Of a stretch of 64,000 nucleotides of DNA, positions 30,798 through 43,817 are shown in pieces. The stretch is from an uncultured Bacteroides sp. (lineage in GTDB: Bacteria; Bacteroidota; Bacteroidia; Bacteroidales; Bacteroidaceae). The notes below the pieces were generated by a model. That model was given only the letters and a program-made list of their open reading frames with translations, made no database searches and had not been told where the DNA came from. Every line of letters begins with the position of its first letter. Within the stretch, counting starts at the first letter, position 1. The translations under genes and the position numbers were made by a program. The DNA lies in contig CAJKOW010000004.1 in the NCBI GenBank assembly GCA_905201685.1, positions 8,702 to 72,701 on the forward strand, read 5' to 3'.

Positions 30798-31679
30798 ATG
30801 AATATGAAGAAGATATTAATCGCATTGTTCGTTTGTTTAGGAGGGTGTGCATTGCTTCATGCACAGGGATTTCCTCAAAGTCGCATTGTGACCGATACAA
30901 TTTATAGCGAAGTATTGCAGGCTAAACGGGCATATACTGTGTTTTTACCGTTGAGTTTCGACGTTGATACTCAGAAGCAGTATCCGGTTTTGTACTTGTT
31001 GCATGGCATGTGGGAAAATAATTCCGTATGGGCTAACCGCGGACATGTAAAAGACGTAATGGACAGATTGACTGCCAGCGGCGAAGCTTGCGAAATGATT
31101 ATAGTAACTCCTGATGCCGGTGGTGGCAATCCAGAAGTTTTCCAAAACGGCTATTTTGATATGCCGGGTTGGAAATACGAAACTTTCTTCTATACGGAAT
31201 TTTTGCCTTCCATCGAGAAAAAGTATCGTGTGATAGGCGATAAACAGCATCGTGCTGTTGCCGGGCTCTCGATGGGTGGCGGTGGTGCCACTGTTTATGG
31301 TCAGCATCATACGGATATGTTTTGTGCAGTGTATGCCATGAGTGCCTTGATGAGTATTCCCGAGCAGGGGGCAGCCCGCTATGACAATTCCGATGGAAAG
31401 CTGGCAATCCTGACACGTTCAGTCATCGAAAACAGCAGTGTGGATTATGTACTCAAGGCTGATGAAAGCCGTAAGGCTAACCTGCGTTCAGTAGCCTGGT
31501 ATGTGGATTGTGGTGATGATGATTTCTTGCTCGATCGTAATATAGAGTTTTATCAGGCAATGCGTAATGCAGGCATACCATGCCAGTTCAGGGTGCGTGA
31601 CGGTGGCCATGATTGGGAATATTGGCATTCGGCATTGTATCAGTGTCTGCCGTTTGTCAGCCGGAATTTCTTAAAATGA
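30798..31679 (+). CDS. CE1 esterase, single domain
   Basis: Exported 293-residue alpha/beta hydrolase with a signal to about residue 23 ('ALLHAQ'). The triad is visible: Ser158 in 'GLSMGGGG', Asp in 'DCGDDDF' and His in 'GGHDWEYW'. It belongs to the CE1/esterase D-like group. No binding module. A 232-bp gap precedes it; a weak -7-like TATATTTC is seen in that gap but no TGTWAC pair, so it is most likely read from the upstream operon. Feruloyl or acetyl esterase is the likely role. Confidence 0.87.
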   Translation: MNMKKILIALFVCLGGCALLHAQGFPQSRIVTDTIYSEVLQAKRAYTVFLPLSFDVDTQKQYPVLYLLHGMWENNSVWANRGHVKDVMDRLTASGEACEMIIVTPDAGGGNPEVFQNGYFDMPGWKYETFFYTEFLPSIEKKYRVIGDKQHRAVAGLSMGGGGATVYGQHHTDMFCAVYAMSALMSIPEQGAARYDNSDGKLAILTRSVIENSSVDYVLKADESRKANLRSVAWYVDCGDDDFLLDRNIEFYQAMRNAGIPCQFRVRDGGHDWEYWHSALYQCLPFVSRNFLK

Positions 31680-31723
31680 GACAGGTGTAAGCTTGTATTT
31701 ATAATGTAGATAAGTCGATAGAT

Positions 31724-34339
31724 ATGAAATGTAATGGTTTGTATGGATTGATTAGCTTTCTTTTTTTCGCATTTCTTTTTCCTGTTCAGGGAGAATGTGC
31801 AGAAAATGGAAGGCAATCTGAGTCAGAAAGTATAGATGTTATTGTACAAGGAGATACGCTCCGTATGTTCCCTTTGACCGATAATGCCGTGAGGATTCAA
31901 TTCCGGAAAGGACTTTCGCGTAAATTACCTGAGTGGGTGTACGTGAATACGGTATGTCCTCAGTATAAGGTCAAGGAGAATGAAAAAACGGTAGAGGTAC
32001 GTCTCAAGCAGATGAAGGTTATTTGCGATAAGCAGAGCGGACGACTGACGTTTTGGAACGTAAAAGGAGAGAAAGTTGTTTCTGAACTTGCGACCAAATT
32101 GGATGCAGCTGTTGTTCAGGGTGAAAATACGTATCGTGCGGAATTGCATATCGATTCTCCAGAAGGTGAGGCTTTGTTTGGTTTGGGACAGTTCCAGGAT
32201 GGTTATTTGGATATACGTGGGCTTTCAAGAAGGCTGACGCAAGTGAATACTCAGATTTCCATTCCTTTTTTCTATTCGAGTCGTGGTTTCGGATTGTTGT
32301 GGAACAACTATGGTATGACCGAATTTAATCCGGCCGATCAGAAAGTCGAGTTTCAGAAAAAGGGTGCAGTTGGCGAACGTGTTACGGTCAATGTAACGTC
32401 AACTGAAGGCGGAAAGTCTGAAGTTCGCGAGAGTAATGTTTTTGTTTCTACTCTGACGATTCCTGAAAAAGGGAAGTATGCATTATTGTTGGATGTCGGG
32501 CAGAAAATGGCAAGAAGCCATCATTTGGAGATTGACGGGAAAACAGTATTGGAGTTGAGGAATGTTTGGCTTCCGCCTACAGCCTCTGTTATTGTCGATT
32601 TAGAAGCCGGCACTCATCAGTTGCAGGCTCGTCTGGAAAGGGATGACAAGCCCGTTTTGTATTATAAGAAAGTAGATAATGAAACTGTACTACGTTCTCC
32701 CGTAGCCGAGTGTGTTGACTATACCATCTTTATGGGCGAATCGGATGACGTTATTGCAGCTTATCGGAACTTGACGGGTAATGCGCCTATGATGCCTCAA
32801 TGGGCATTGGGATACATTCATTGTCGGGAACGTTTCCATTCTCAAGATGAAATATTGGTTACCACGAAGAAATTTCGTGAGAGCAAGTTGCCGTTGGATC
32901 TGATTGTGCAGGACTGGCAGTATTGGGGAAAGTATGGTTGGAATGCCATGCGTTTCGACGAGGCTTTCTATCCGGATCCGAAACTGCTGGTCGATGAGCT
33001 TCATAAAATGAATACTCGTCTGATGCTTTCAGTGTGGTCTAAGATCGATCCGCAGTGTGAAGTAGGCAAGGAGATGACACAGAAAGGATATTATATCGAC
33101 CAAACTACTTGGATCGATTTCTTTAATCCGGATGCAGCAGCGTGCTATTGGAGCAATTTCAGTAACCGGCTTTTGAAACCTTATGGTATCGATGCCTGGT
33201 GGCAAGATGCTACCGAGCCCGAGAATGATGACTTGGTTGGCCGGAAAGTGATGAACAATAGCATGCCGGGCGAGTTTGTTCGCAATGTTTATCCGCTGAT
33301 GGTCAGCAGGACGGTATATGAAGGTAGTCGCAAGGATGCTCCTGATCATCGTACGATGATTCTGACTCGTAGCGGTTTCCCGGGGATACAACGTTATGGA
33401 GCCGCATTATGGTCGGGCGATGTAGGAAACGATTGGGAAACCTTGAGGAGGCAGATTACTGGAGGACTTGGCATGATGGCCTCCGGAATACCTTGGTGGA
33501 CTTATGATGCCGGTGGCTTTTTCCGTCCTCAGAACCAATACAACGATCCTTTGTTCCATCAACGTTTTGTCCGTTGGTTACAAGTATCTACTTTCCTGCC
33601 TTTAATGCGCGTTCATGGATTCATGACTGATACCGAGTTCTGGAATTATGGGCCAGACGTTGTTAGCTTGGCTAAAAAATCCTTGAATCTGCGGTATAGG
33701 CTTTTACCCTACATTTATTCGGAAAATGCACATGTCGCTTTGCGTGGTGGAACGTTGATGCGTCCGTTGGTAATGGATTTCCGTACCGATTCGGAAGCCT
33801 TGAAACAGAAGTATCAGTTTATGTTTGGACCGGCTCTACTGGTGGTACCGGTTGTTGATGAAAACGTGAAGGAACAAAATGTATATTTACCCGAAAACAA
33901 GGGTGGATGGTATGATTTCTATACGGGTAAGAAGATGGAAACAGCGTCCGGAAATATCCGTGTACCTGTTGTAATGGAAAATATTCCCGTTTTTGTGAAG
34001 GCTGGTTCTGTATTGCCTTTGTCCGAGGACTGTCAGTATTCGGCAGAAGTGGCCAATAAGTCTTGGGTAATAAATATTTATCCCGGAGCAGATGGCTGTT
34101 TTGATGTTTACGAGGATGAAGGTGTGAATTACGAGTATGAAAAGGGGAAATATGCTACTTTTACTATCGAATGGAAAGATAAGCAGAACAAGGTGATTTT
34201 GCATCCCCGAAAGGGAAGTTATTCGGGAATGCCCTTGCAACGTCAGATGCAGATTGTAAAGATGGATCCGACTGCTAAGGATGGAAAGGTAGTAAAAGAA
34301 GTTGTGTACAATGGTGAGAAACAAGTAATTAAATTCTAA
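31724..34339 (+). CDS. GH31 alpha-xylosidase-like enzyme with inserted PA14 domain
   Basis: Exported 871-residue enzyme with a signal to about residue 25. The N-terminal GH31 beta domain (about 35-215) is followed by a PA14-like insert (about 235-335), the barrel (about 345-680) and C-terminal beta domains. Nucleophile Asp495 lies in 'WWQDATEPE' and acid/base Asp566 in 'SGDVGND'. PA14-bearing GH31 enzymes include alpha-xylosidases that act on larger oligosaccharides. In complex cereal xylan a terminal alpha-xylose or alpha-galactose cap is a possible target; the exact substrate is inferred from context. It lies 44 bp after the CE1 gene and 3 bp before the CE6-GH95 gene. Confidence 0.88.
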   Translation: MKCNGLYGLISFLFFAFLFPVQGECAENGRQSESESIDVIVQGDTLRMFPLTDNAVRIQFRKGLSRKLPEWVYVNTVCPQYKVKENEKTVEVRLKQMKVICDKQSGRLTFWNVKGEKVVSELATKLDAAVVQGENTYRAELHIDSPEGEALFGLGQFQDGYLDIRGLSRRLTQVNTQISIPFFYSSRGFGLLWNNYGMTEFNPADQKVEFQKKGAVGERVTVNVTSTEGGKSEVRESNVFVSTLTIPEKGKYALLLDVGQKMARSHHLEIDGKTVLELRNVWLPPTASVIVDLEAGTHQLQARLERDDKPVLYYKKVDNETVLRSPVAECVDYTIFMGESDDVIAAYRNLTGNAPMMPQWALGYIHCRERFHSQDEILVTTKKFRESKLPLDLIVQDWQYWGKYGWNAMRFDEAFYPDPKLLVDELHKMNTRLMLSVWSKIDPQCEVGKEMTQKGYYIDQTTWIDFFNPDAAACYWSNFSNRLLKPYGIDAWWQDATEPENDDLVGRKVMNNSMPGEFVRNVYPLMVSRTVYEGSRKDAPDHRTMILTRSGFPGIQRYGAALWSGDVGNDWETLRRQITGGLGMMASGIPWWTYDAGGFFRPQNQYNDPLFHQRFVRWLQVSTFLPLMRVHGFMTDTEFWNYGPDVVSLAKKSLNLRYRLLPYIYSENAHVALRGGTLMRPLVMDFRTDSEALKQKYQFMFGPALLVVPVVDENVKEQNVYLPENKGGWYDFYTGKKMETASGNIRVPVVMENIPVFVKAGSVLPLSEDCQYSAEVANKSWVINIYPGADGCFDVYEDEGVNYEYEKGKYATFTIEWKDKQNKVILHPRKGSYSGMPLQRQMQIVKMDPTAKDGKVVKEVVYNGEKQVIKF

Positions 34340-37582
<3,243 letters not shown>

Positions 37583-37614
37583 TCTTCTGCCCGCAGCATA
37601 TATACACGAACAGA

Positions 37615-37708
37615 AATGAGGGTGTGTCAAAATAGAAAAAGCACAATCAAAACGTCATGTTCAGAAAGACAAATTGATCATCATTCTTCTTTTTGACACA
37701 CCCTCATT
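37615..37708. repeat. 18-bp perfect inverted repeat between convergent genes; terminator or MITE-like
   Basis: Arms AATGAGGGTGTGTCAAAA (37615-37632) and TTTTGACACACCCTCATT (37691-37708) separated by 58 bp. It lies between the stops of the CE6-GH95 gene and HTCS 1, so it can act as a two-way terminator. The long loop and GC-poor centre would also fit a 94-bp MITE-like element. No clear target duplication was found. Confidence 0.6.
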
Positions 37709-37750
37709 CTTCATTTGATAATTATTTATCAGGGTATTTCCCTGATTGGG

Positions 37751-40700
37751 TCAGTCGGATGTCACTTGGCTGTTTTTATTCTGAGTATTGTCTTTTTCCT
37801 CATCATTATTTCCCTTGTTCTCCCGATTGCTGTTGCTTTCCGTATTCTTTGCATCACCTTCGCTTTCGCTGCTTTCTCCGCTTTCCTCGTTTTGATAACG
37901 TTCCATATATGCAGAAGGAGAAATGCCGAACAGCTCCTTAAAGGATGTCGAGAAATACGTTGTATTGGTGAAGCCTGTCAGAGCTGCTACCTCAGTAATG
38001 TTATGGTGTTTGTCGGCCAGTAAAGTTGCTGCTTGTTTCAGACGCATATTCTTTATCAGTTCTCGGGGAGACTGGTTAGTCAGTTCTTTGAGTTTACGAT
38101 GTAGGTGAACGCGGCTGAAGCCTGCTTCCAAAGCGAGCATTTCGACATTCAAGTTTGGATTACTGATATTGTCATTAATCATTTTCATTACACGATCCAG
38201 TAATCTTTCGTCGGGCGAGTCTGCATCTATTTTCTGCAGGCGTTCTTCCTGTTCCTGATTGCCGGTAAAGCTGTTTTTCAGAATTTCACGGCTCCTGATA
38301 AGGTTCGTTGCCGTCTTCCTGAGTATCTCAATACTGAATGGTTTCATGATATAAGCGTCTGCTCCCGTTTCCAGTCCTTCGATGTTGTCTTCCTCACGGG
38401 TTTTGGCAGTCAGCAATATCACAGGTATGTGGTTGATGTTGATGTTTTGCTTGATTTTCCGGCAAAGGGTCAGGCCGTCCATCTCCGGCATCATGATGTC
38501 GCTGATGACGAGATCGGGACTCTTCAACAATATATAATTCAACGCATCTTTTCCGTTCTGGAATTCCTGTACGTGGAAGTCAGTGCCCAGTTCCTGAGAG
38601 ATATATTGCCTGATTTCCTCGTCGTCTTCAACGACAAGTACCTGATATTTCGTTTTGGTTCTTACTTTTGTCTTGTCGTTTTCATTCTCGTATTCTAAAG
38701 AAGGGATTGGGCTTGCTTCATGTTCTGGAATAGCGAAGTCTTCCGTTGGCATATCATCGATTTCTTCAGCTTTCAAGTGTTCCTTCCCCAATGGCAGGCG
38801 GATGATGAAGTGGCATCCGGGCTTTGAGGTGTTGTTCTCGGCCTTGATTGTACCATGATGCAATTCTACTAACGAACGAGTCAGGTGCAGTCCTATTCCA
38901 CTGCCTATGGTAGATTTTGTCTGACTGTTTCTTATTTGGTAGAAACGGTCGAAGATACGTTCGATATCTTCTTGCTTGATGCCTATGCCAGTATCTTCGA
39001 TGACAATTTCAAAATAGTGTTGCAGCGCTTTTTGTTCACAATCCGGATCCTCTCCCGTATGCAGGTAAATAGATATTTCTCCGTTTTCAGGTGTGAATTT
39101 AAAAGCGTTCGACAGAACATTCAGGATAATTTTATCGAAATTCTTGGGGTCGATCCAGGCGTTTAGAGATTTAACGTCGGGTTGGAACACGAAGTTGATA
39201 TGTTTTATCTTCGCCTGGTATTCGAATGTCTGGTATTGGTCGCGTATAAATTCTACTATGTCAGTTTCGCGGAACTTCAGTTGCATTTGTCCTTTGTCGA
39301 TTTTACGGACATCCATGAGTTGGTTCACTAAGTGCAATATGCGTTCTGCGTTTCGGTAGATCATTTTATATGTTTGTTGCCGTTTCTCGTCAAAATCGGT
39401 GTTGATGAGTTTCTGCAATGGGCTGATGATGAGCGACATCGGCGTTCGTATCTCATGAGATATGTTGATGAAGAATTGCAATTTCGCTTCATTCAGCTGC
39501 TCACTGTGGATATGCTCAAGCATTTTCTGGCGTGCATGATAGCGTTGGCGTACCTGATAAGCAATGATGCCCACAATGGCGCAGGCAATTATTACATAGA
39601 TAATTTGCGCCCACCATGATGAGTACCAGGGAGGGGAAATGATGATGGTGATTGATTTGACGTCCGAGTACGAGTTGTAGTCTTTGGCTTTTACCTTAAA
39701 TTTGTAGGTGCCCGGAGCCAGATCGCTGAATGATACACGGTTGGCCCCTTGCTGAAGGCTGACCCAGTGGCTGTTGTTAAAGCTGTATATGTAGCTGATG
39801 CGTCCCGGGCTATAGAATTCCATGGCTGAGAACTCGATGCTGAACGAGTTGTCCCGATAGGACAGGTGAAAGGTGGTGGCATCGGGGACGGCAGTGTTTA
39901 CGATCTCGTGTCCGCCCGATTGCATTCCTAATTTGACTTGTTTGTCGTGTATATAGAAGTCTGCAATGCGGATTCCCGGTTTCTTGTTGTGGTTAATGAT
40001 TTCTTGTGGGTTGAAGTAGGTGACACCTCCTGTCCCGCCGAAAATCAGTTTGTCTTTTGTTGCGAAAGCTGTTCCTTTGGTAAACTCGTTTCCCTGTAAT
40101 CCGTCGCTGGCATAGAAGTTGACAAAGTCATTCGTCTTCTTATTGTAACGGGAGATTCCAAAGTTGGTGCTGATCCACAAATTGTCTTTCGCATCTCCTT
40201 TAATTGCAGAAATGGAATTGCTGGGCAGACCGTTTTTCATGTCGTATTGCTCGATTTTGCCTGTTTGGGGATCCAGGCGGCGAAGTCCTTGGGCCGTACC
40301 TATCCAGATGTATCCTTCAGCATCTTCGTAGAGAGCATAGATTACTTCGCCAGTCAGAAGTCTGTTTTCTTTATAGGTGATGGCAAAGTCCATGGTGGGA
40401 ATATCGAGGCATCCCAATCCATCGTAGGTTCCGATGTATAGCTTCTCATTGCGTGTATGCAACAGGCAGTTTATCCATCGGTTGTGAAGCATGTTGCCGT
40501 ACGGATAATATTCCAGTCCGCTTTGTGGACTTGGGCAGGCATATATTTCTCCGGTTTCTATATTCAAGCGGTAAAGTCCGGTCCCCATGGTCCCGATCCA
40601 TAGATGTTTGTGGTTGTCTTCTACAATGCTATATACGCTTTGCACCTTTTCTTCGTTGGGCTTATTCAGAACGATGTAGTTGCAGATGCCTGTACGTGGA

Positions 40701-41962
40701 TCCATCTTGGCCAGTCCGTCGCGATAAGAACCCAACCACAGGTTGTGTTGCGAGTCTTCGCAGATACTCATCAAGGTAGAGGGAACTGAATGAGGATTGT
40801 TGTTTGACGGGGAGAAGTGTTTACAACTGTGGCCATCAGGCGCAATTCCGTATATACCGTCATTGTCGGTTCCTACCCATAGGGTTCCGTCGTGCGATTG
40901 GCATACTGACATGACACAACTCGAACCGATGATGTTCTGTACCGGAGATTTGTAGCCGATGTACTTGAAATTATTGGTGATGGTAGGTACAATCATGACG
41001 CCTTTCTGAAACAAGGCCAGCCAGATGTTGCCCTGTTTGTCTTTCAGGATGGAGTGTATTTTGGATTTTTTAAAATCGAATCCGGTTGTACTGATATTCC
41101 CTTCTTCAATGATCTGCTTGTCGGTATCGTATGTTTTCAGTCCGTTTCCGTCGGTACCGATGAATATTTTATGATCGATCGGATAGAGAGATTTAATCGG
41201 TAGCGGACTCTTGGTATATGGGATGTGAACGAAACGTTTACGCCTGAAGTCGAATTTGAACAATCCGTTTTTCAGGCAACCTACATATAAGTTGCCGTAG
41301 GAGTCTTCGCAGATGCTCGAAGGCCAGACTATTTCATTGGAATTATTGAAGTTGGTTACCTGTTTGTTTTTATCAATTTGAAATATTCCTTTGTCGTTGG
41401 TGATGACCCATAGTCTTTCGTTGCGATCCTCATAGATTTGTGTAATCAGGTAACTTGGTACAATGTCGAGCTGTTGTCTGGCCTGCATTTCTTGGCTGGA
41501 ATGGTTGATGAAGAATAGTCCATGTCCTGATGTGCCGATAATCACATCTCCGTTTTTACGTTCGATGATGGAGGATACATTGGCATCCACTTCGTGGTCG
41601 CCTGTGCTGAAATTCATCGGGATTGTGTTGAAGGTCTGGCGGGCTCTGTCATACAGTTGGAGGCCGGTTAAGGTTCCTACAAAAAAGTTCCCTTTACTGT
41701 CTTCGAACAGGATGCGCGTATAGTTGTTTTTCAGTGAATGCTCATCTTTAGGGTCATTTTTGTAAACGGTGAATTTGGCTCCGTCGTAGCAGTTCAGTCC
41801 GTCTTCGGTAGCTATCCAGATAACGCTTTCGTTATCCTGATAGATATTGTTTATCATGCTACTCGACAGTTCTTTATCGGCAGTAAATATTTTGCCTTCT
41901 TGCCCGTAGCAAAGGGTTGCTATGCATAGGCTTAGTAAGAGGATATATACTTTCTGTGCCAT
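37751..41962 (-). CDS. Hybrid two-component system (HTCS) regulator 1
   Basis: Sensor and regulator in one 1403-residue protein. Signal peptide to about residue 20 ('LCYGQ'), periplasmic two-propeller sensor of Reg_prop repeats (about 22-690, repeated 'GNLWIAT'-like blades), Y_Y_Y domain (about 700-770), one membrane helix (about 783-803), HisKA with His836 in 'NISHEIRTP', HATPase (about 945-1065), receiver with Asp1155 in 'VISDIMMPEMDG', and an AraC-type HTH (about 1260-1345). In Bacteroides such proteins bind an oligosaccharide in the periplasm and activate the local polysaccharide genes. It faces the enzyme operon tail to tail. After the HTH comes an unusual tail of about 50 residues rich in Glu, Asn and Ser that HTCS 2 lacks. 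A -7 element lies at 41985-41992. Confidence 0.95.
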   Translation of the reverse strand: MAQKVYILLLSLCIATLCYGQEGKIFTADKELSSSMINNIYQDNESVIWIATEDGLNCYDGAKFTVYKNDPKDEHSLKNNYTRILFEDSKGNFFVGTLTGLQLYDRARQTFNTIPMNFSTGDHEVDANVSSIIERKNGDVIIGTSGHGLFFINHSSQEMQARQQLDIVPSYLITQIYEDRNERLWVITNDKGIFQIDKNKQVTNFNNSNEIVWPSSICEDSYGNLYVGCLKNGLFKFDFRRKRFVHIPYTKSPLPIKSLYPIDHKIFIGTDGNGLKTYDTDKQIIEEGNISTTGFDFKKSKIHSILKDKQGNIWLALFQKGVMIVPTITNNFKYIGYKSPVQNIIGSSCVMSVCQSHDGTLWVGTDNDGIYGIAPDGHSCKHFSPSNNNPHSVPSTLMSICEDSQHNLWLGSYRDGLAKMDPRTGICNYIVLNKPNEEKVQSVYSIVEDNHKHLWIGTMGTGLYRLNIETGEIYACPSPQSGLEYYPYGNMLHNRWINCLLHTRNEKLYIGTYDGLGCLDIPTMDFAITYKENRLLTGEVIYALYEDAEGYIWIGTAQGLRRLDPQTGKIEQYDMKNGLPSNSISAIKGDAKDNLWISTNFGISRYNKKTNDFVNFYASDGLQGNEFTKGTAFATKDKLIFGGTGGVTYFNPQEIINHNKKPGIRIADFYIHDKQVKLGMQSGGHEIVNTAVPDATTFHLSYRDNSFSIEFSAMEFYSPGRISYIYSFNNSHWVSLQQGANRVSFSDLAPGTYKFKVKAKDYNSYSDVKSITIIISPPWYSSWWAQIIYVIIACAIVGIIAYQVRQRYHARQKMLEHIHSEQLNEAKLQFFINISHEIRTPMSLIISPLQKLINTDFDEKRQQTYKMIYRNAERILHLVNQLMDVRKIDKGQMQLKFRETDIVEFIRDQYQTFEYQAKIKHINFVFQPDVKSLNAWIDPKNFDKIILNVLSNAFKFTPENGEISIYLHTGEDPDCEQKALQHYFEIVIEDTGIGIKQEDIERIFDRFYQIRNSQTKSTIGSGIGLHLTRSLVELHHGTIKAENNTSKPGCHFIIRLPLGKEHLKAEEIDDMPTEDFAIPEHEASPIPSLEYENENDKTKVRTKTKYQVLVVEDDEEIRQYISQELGTDFHVQEFQNGKDALNYILLKSPDLVISDIMMPEMDGLTLCRKIKQNININHIPVILLTAKTREEDNIEGLETGADAYIMKPFSIEILRKTATNLIRSREILKNSFTGNQEQEERLQKIDADSPDERLLDRVMKMINDNISNPNLNVEMLALEAGFSRVHLHRKLKELTNQSPRELIKNMRLKQAATLLADKHHNITEVAALTGFTNTTYFSTSFKELFGISPSAYMERYQNEESGESSESEGDAKNTESNSNRENKGNNDEEKDNTQNKNSQVTSD

Positions 41963-41984
41963 TTTTCCTGTATATTGTTTTAGG

Positions 41985-41992
41985 CAAAGATA
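41985..41992 (-). promoter_or_regulatory. -7 element of HTCS 1
   Basis: TATCTTTG on the minus strand, 23 bp before the ATG. A single TGTAAC half-site (plus 42003-42008) lies just upstream without a partner at 21 bp, so site-type control is not clear here. Confidence 0.5.
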
Positions 41993-42150
41993 GCTAATAA
42001 TTGTTACATATTTATAAGCCTGTTATGCTCTTTTTTTTGCTTGTAAATGTCTTTTTCTATCATCTTATTCAGAATCTTTTTGAAACAGGATAAGCTCATT
42101 CCTTTTGCAGTTGGATATGGAATGTCCGCATATATTGCATCCGCATTGTA

Positions 42151-42242
42151 ACAGTTGATGCAGTACTACTGCAATAGTTGATGCAGTATTACTGCAATAG
42201 TTGGTGCAATATTACTGCAACAGTTAATGCAGTTATAATGCT
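42151..42242. repeat. Four 23-bp tandem repeats, each with a 13-bp palindrome
   Basis: Units at 42151-42173, 42174-42196, 42197-42219 and 42220-42242. Units 1 and 2 hold perfect palindromes GCAGTA-N-TACTGC (42160-42172 and 42183-42195), unit 3 has one change (42206-42218) and unit 4 is degenerate. The array lies between the divergent HTCS 1 and propeller genes. It could be an operator array for a dimeric regulator or a neutral intergenic repeat. Confidence 0.75.
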
Positions 42243-42360
42243 TAATAGGGTTATTGCATTCTCCCTTGGGAACGTATCTTTCTTTAAGTAAAGGGAGGAA
42301 AGCGTGATTTTGCATCGGCGGACAGATGATAGTAGGACATTCACCTTTTGCCATACAGTA

Positions 42361-42460
42361 ATGTTACATTGTATAACAACTTTTGTTACATGGCATACTG
42401 ATTGGTTAGAAATTGTTAGATGAAAAATTTGTGAAATAACGGATAAAATCCTTATATTTG
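42361..42460 (+). promoter_or_regulatory. Promoter of the propeller-lipoprotein unit
   Basis: A perfect -7 element TATATTTG lies at 42453-42460, about 100 bp before the ATG. Upstream, TGTTAC at 42362-42367 and 42384-42389 form a pair like the xylan operators but 22 bp apart, so membership is doubtful. The rest of the 41993-42558 gap holds the 23-bp tandem repeats and no other credible gene. Confidence 0.45.
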
Positions 42461-42558
42461 GTACGTTTTTTTTGATTCGCCTTTTGTCAAGGGACGGAAA
42501 TACCATGAAAACTGATCCGGTTCATGATTTGATTATTCTAATTTTGCGTAAAACATAT

Positions 42559-43695
42559 ATGAAAACGACTATTGTTTTTTCTTGCTTGGCCGGAAAGCAG
42601 ATATCTGTAAAATCTGTTTTCTGTCGGAAGTCTGCCTGGTGCGTGTCTTCTTTAGTTCTCTTCCTGTTGTTTGCTTCGTGCAGTTCCGCCCCTCGTGAAA
42701 GTGTTTTGAATTATACCGATTTCCCGCAGACTATCGAGCTGAAAGGGCGGGTCGTGCAGGTTGATAGTTTTATATGCCGCTACCCCTATCGCATTCGTGT
42801 AAAGGGGGATCGTGCGCTGTTGCTTGATCTTCACGGCCCCGATTATTATTTTCACTTGTTCAGTTATCCCGATTTCTGTCATCTGTCTTCTTTTGGCAGA
42901 CGCGGTGAGGGGCCGAAGGAGTACATCCTTGCCGAAAACATACGTTGGCGTGGAAATTCGGTTTATACGCTCGATTCGGGTCGCTCAAAATTGTCTCGTT
43001 TCGATTTTACTCCGTCTTCCGATTCTTTGTATTGTTCGGAAGAAATCAATTTGGATAAACAGCTGTTGAATGCGCCCGATTTTGTCCATTTGGACGATTC
43101 CACGTTTCTTATTCCCGACTATTCGGGCGATAGCCGGATCAATGTAGTCAGCCGTGACGGCCGGTTGTTGCGCCGTTTCGGCACCATTCCTACTACCAAT
43201 GCCGAAGCGTTGCAGCAGAGTCGTCCGGCTTTGGCTCAGGCATGGCGTAGTTTTATTGATTATAATCCCCGCAATCACATATTGGCGGCAGCTACCCAGT
43301 TGGGTGAAGTGATTGAAATCTGGAATCTGAATGACAGTACGCACACGGTATGTATGGGACCTGCCGGTGAACCTCAGTTTCATGTTGTACAGGGATTCGG
43401 CATTCCCGTCGGCATCATGGGATTCTCTGATATTCAGGTGACCGATCGTGCCATCTATGCCATCTTTTCGGGTACAACGTTTGAGGAGATCAAGAAAAGC
43501 ATTCAGGATGGTACCGACCTGGCCAGTGGCGGTCGCTACCTCTACGTCTTCAGTTTCGAAGGTAAGCCGTTGAAGCGTTATCAGCTCGATCATTTTGTCA
43601 GTGGTATTTGTATTGACGAACAGAAGGGCGTGATGCTGGCTACGGATGTCAATAGCGATGAGCCATTCGTGGAGTATCGGTTTGAGGAGAAATAG
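42559..43695 (+). CDS. 6-bladed beta-propeller lipoprotein (TolB-like / BF3164 type)
   Basis: Lipoprotein of 378 residues. The start at 42559 is chosen because it is followed by a hydrophobic segment ending 'LLFASC' (Cys41); the frame is open back to a TTG at 42472, with another ATG at 42505. The mature part is made of repeated beta-blades with 'GRRGEGPKEY' near the start, as in the TolB-like 6-blade propeller proteins of Bacteroides (BF3164 family). From memory these often occur beside small NVEALA-type peptides and peptide exporters; the function is not known. It has no link to xylan enzymes and opens the 42-48 kb island. A perfect 11-bp hairpin follows. Confidence 0.7.
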   Translation: MKTTIVFSCLAGKQISVKSVFCRKSAWCVSSLVLFLLFASCSSAPRESVLNYTDFPQTIELKGRVVQVDSFICRYPYRIRVKGDRALLLDLHGPDYYFHLFSYPDFCHLSSFGRRGEGPKEYILAENIRWRGNSVYTLDSGRSKLSRFDFTPSSDSLYCSEEINLDKQLLNAPDFVHLDDSTFLIPDYSGDSRINVVSRDGRLLRRFGTIPTTNAEALQQSRPALAQAWRSFIDYNPRNHILAAATQLGEVIEIWNLNDSTHTVCMGPAGEPQFHVVQGFGIPVGIMGFSDIQVTDRAIYAIFSGTTFEEIKKSIQDGTDLASGGRYLYVFSFEGKPLKRYQLDHFVSGICIDEQKGVMLATDVNSDEPFVEYRFEEK

Positions 43696-43721
43696 TAAGA
43701 GACTTTTTGCGGTCTGTTCGC

Positions 43722-43761
43722 CCACTTCTGCCATCTCAGCTTTTAGTGGGGGCAGAAGTGG
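43722..43761. repeat. 11-bp perfect hairpin between propeller and TPR genes
   Basis: Arms CCACTTCTGCC (43722-43732) and GGCAGAAGTGG (43751-43761), 18-nt loop, no T-tract after it. Possible processing or pausing signal, or weak terminator. Confidence 0.45.
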
Positions 43762-43817
43762 ATGTTGATACATGTATGATTAGTATTCTATTAAGTTGGA
43801 TAAGAAGTATTGCCGGC

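Noticed and set aside
42362..42389. Sixth member of the TGTWAC operator family before the propeller gene
   Set aside because: The half-sites are 22 bp apart, not 21, and the unit is not a xylan gene; kept only as a weak similarity.
42166..42506. Minus-strand small ORFs across the 23-bp repeats
   Set aside because: They mainly translate the tandem repeat and lie in the promoter region of two divergent genes.
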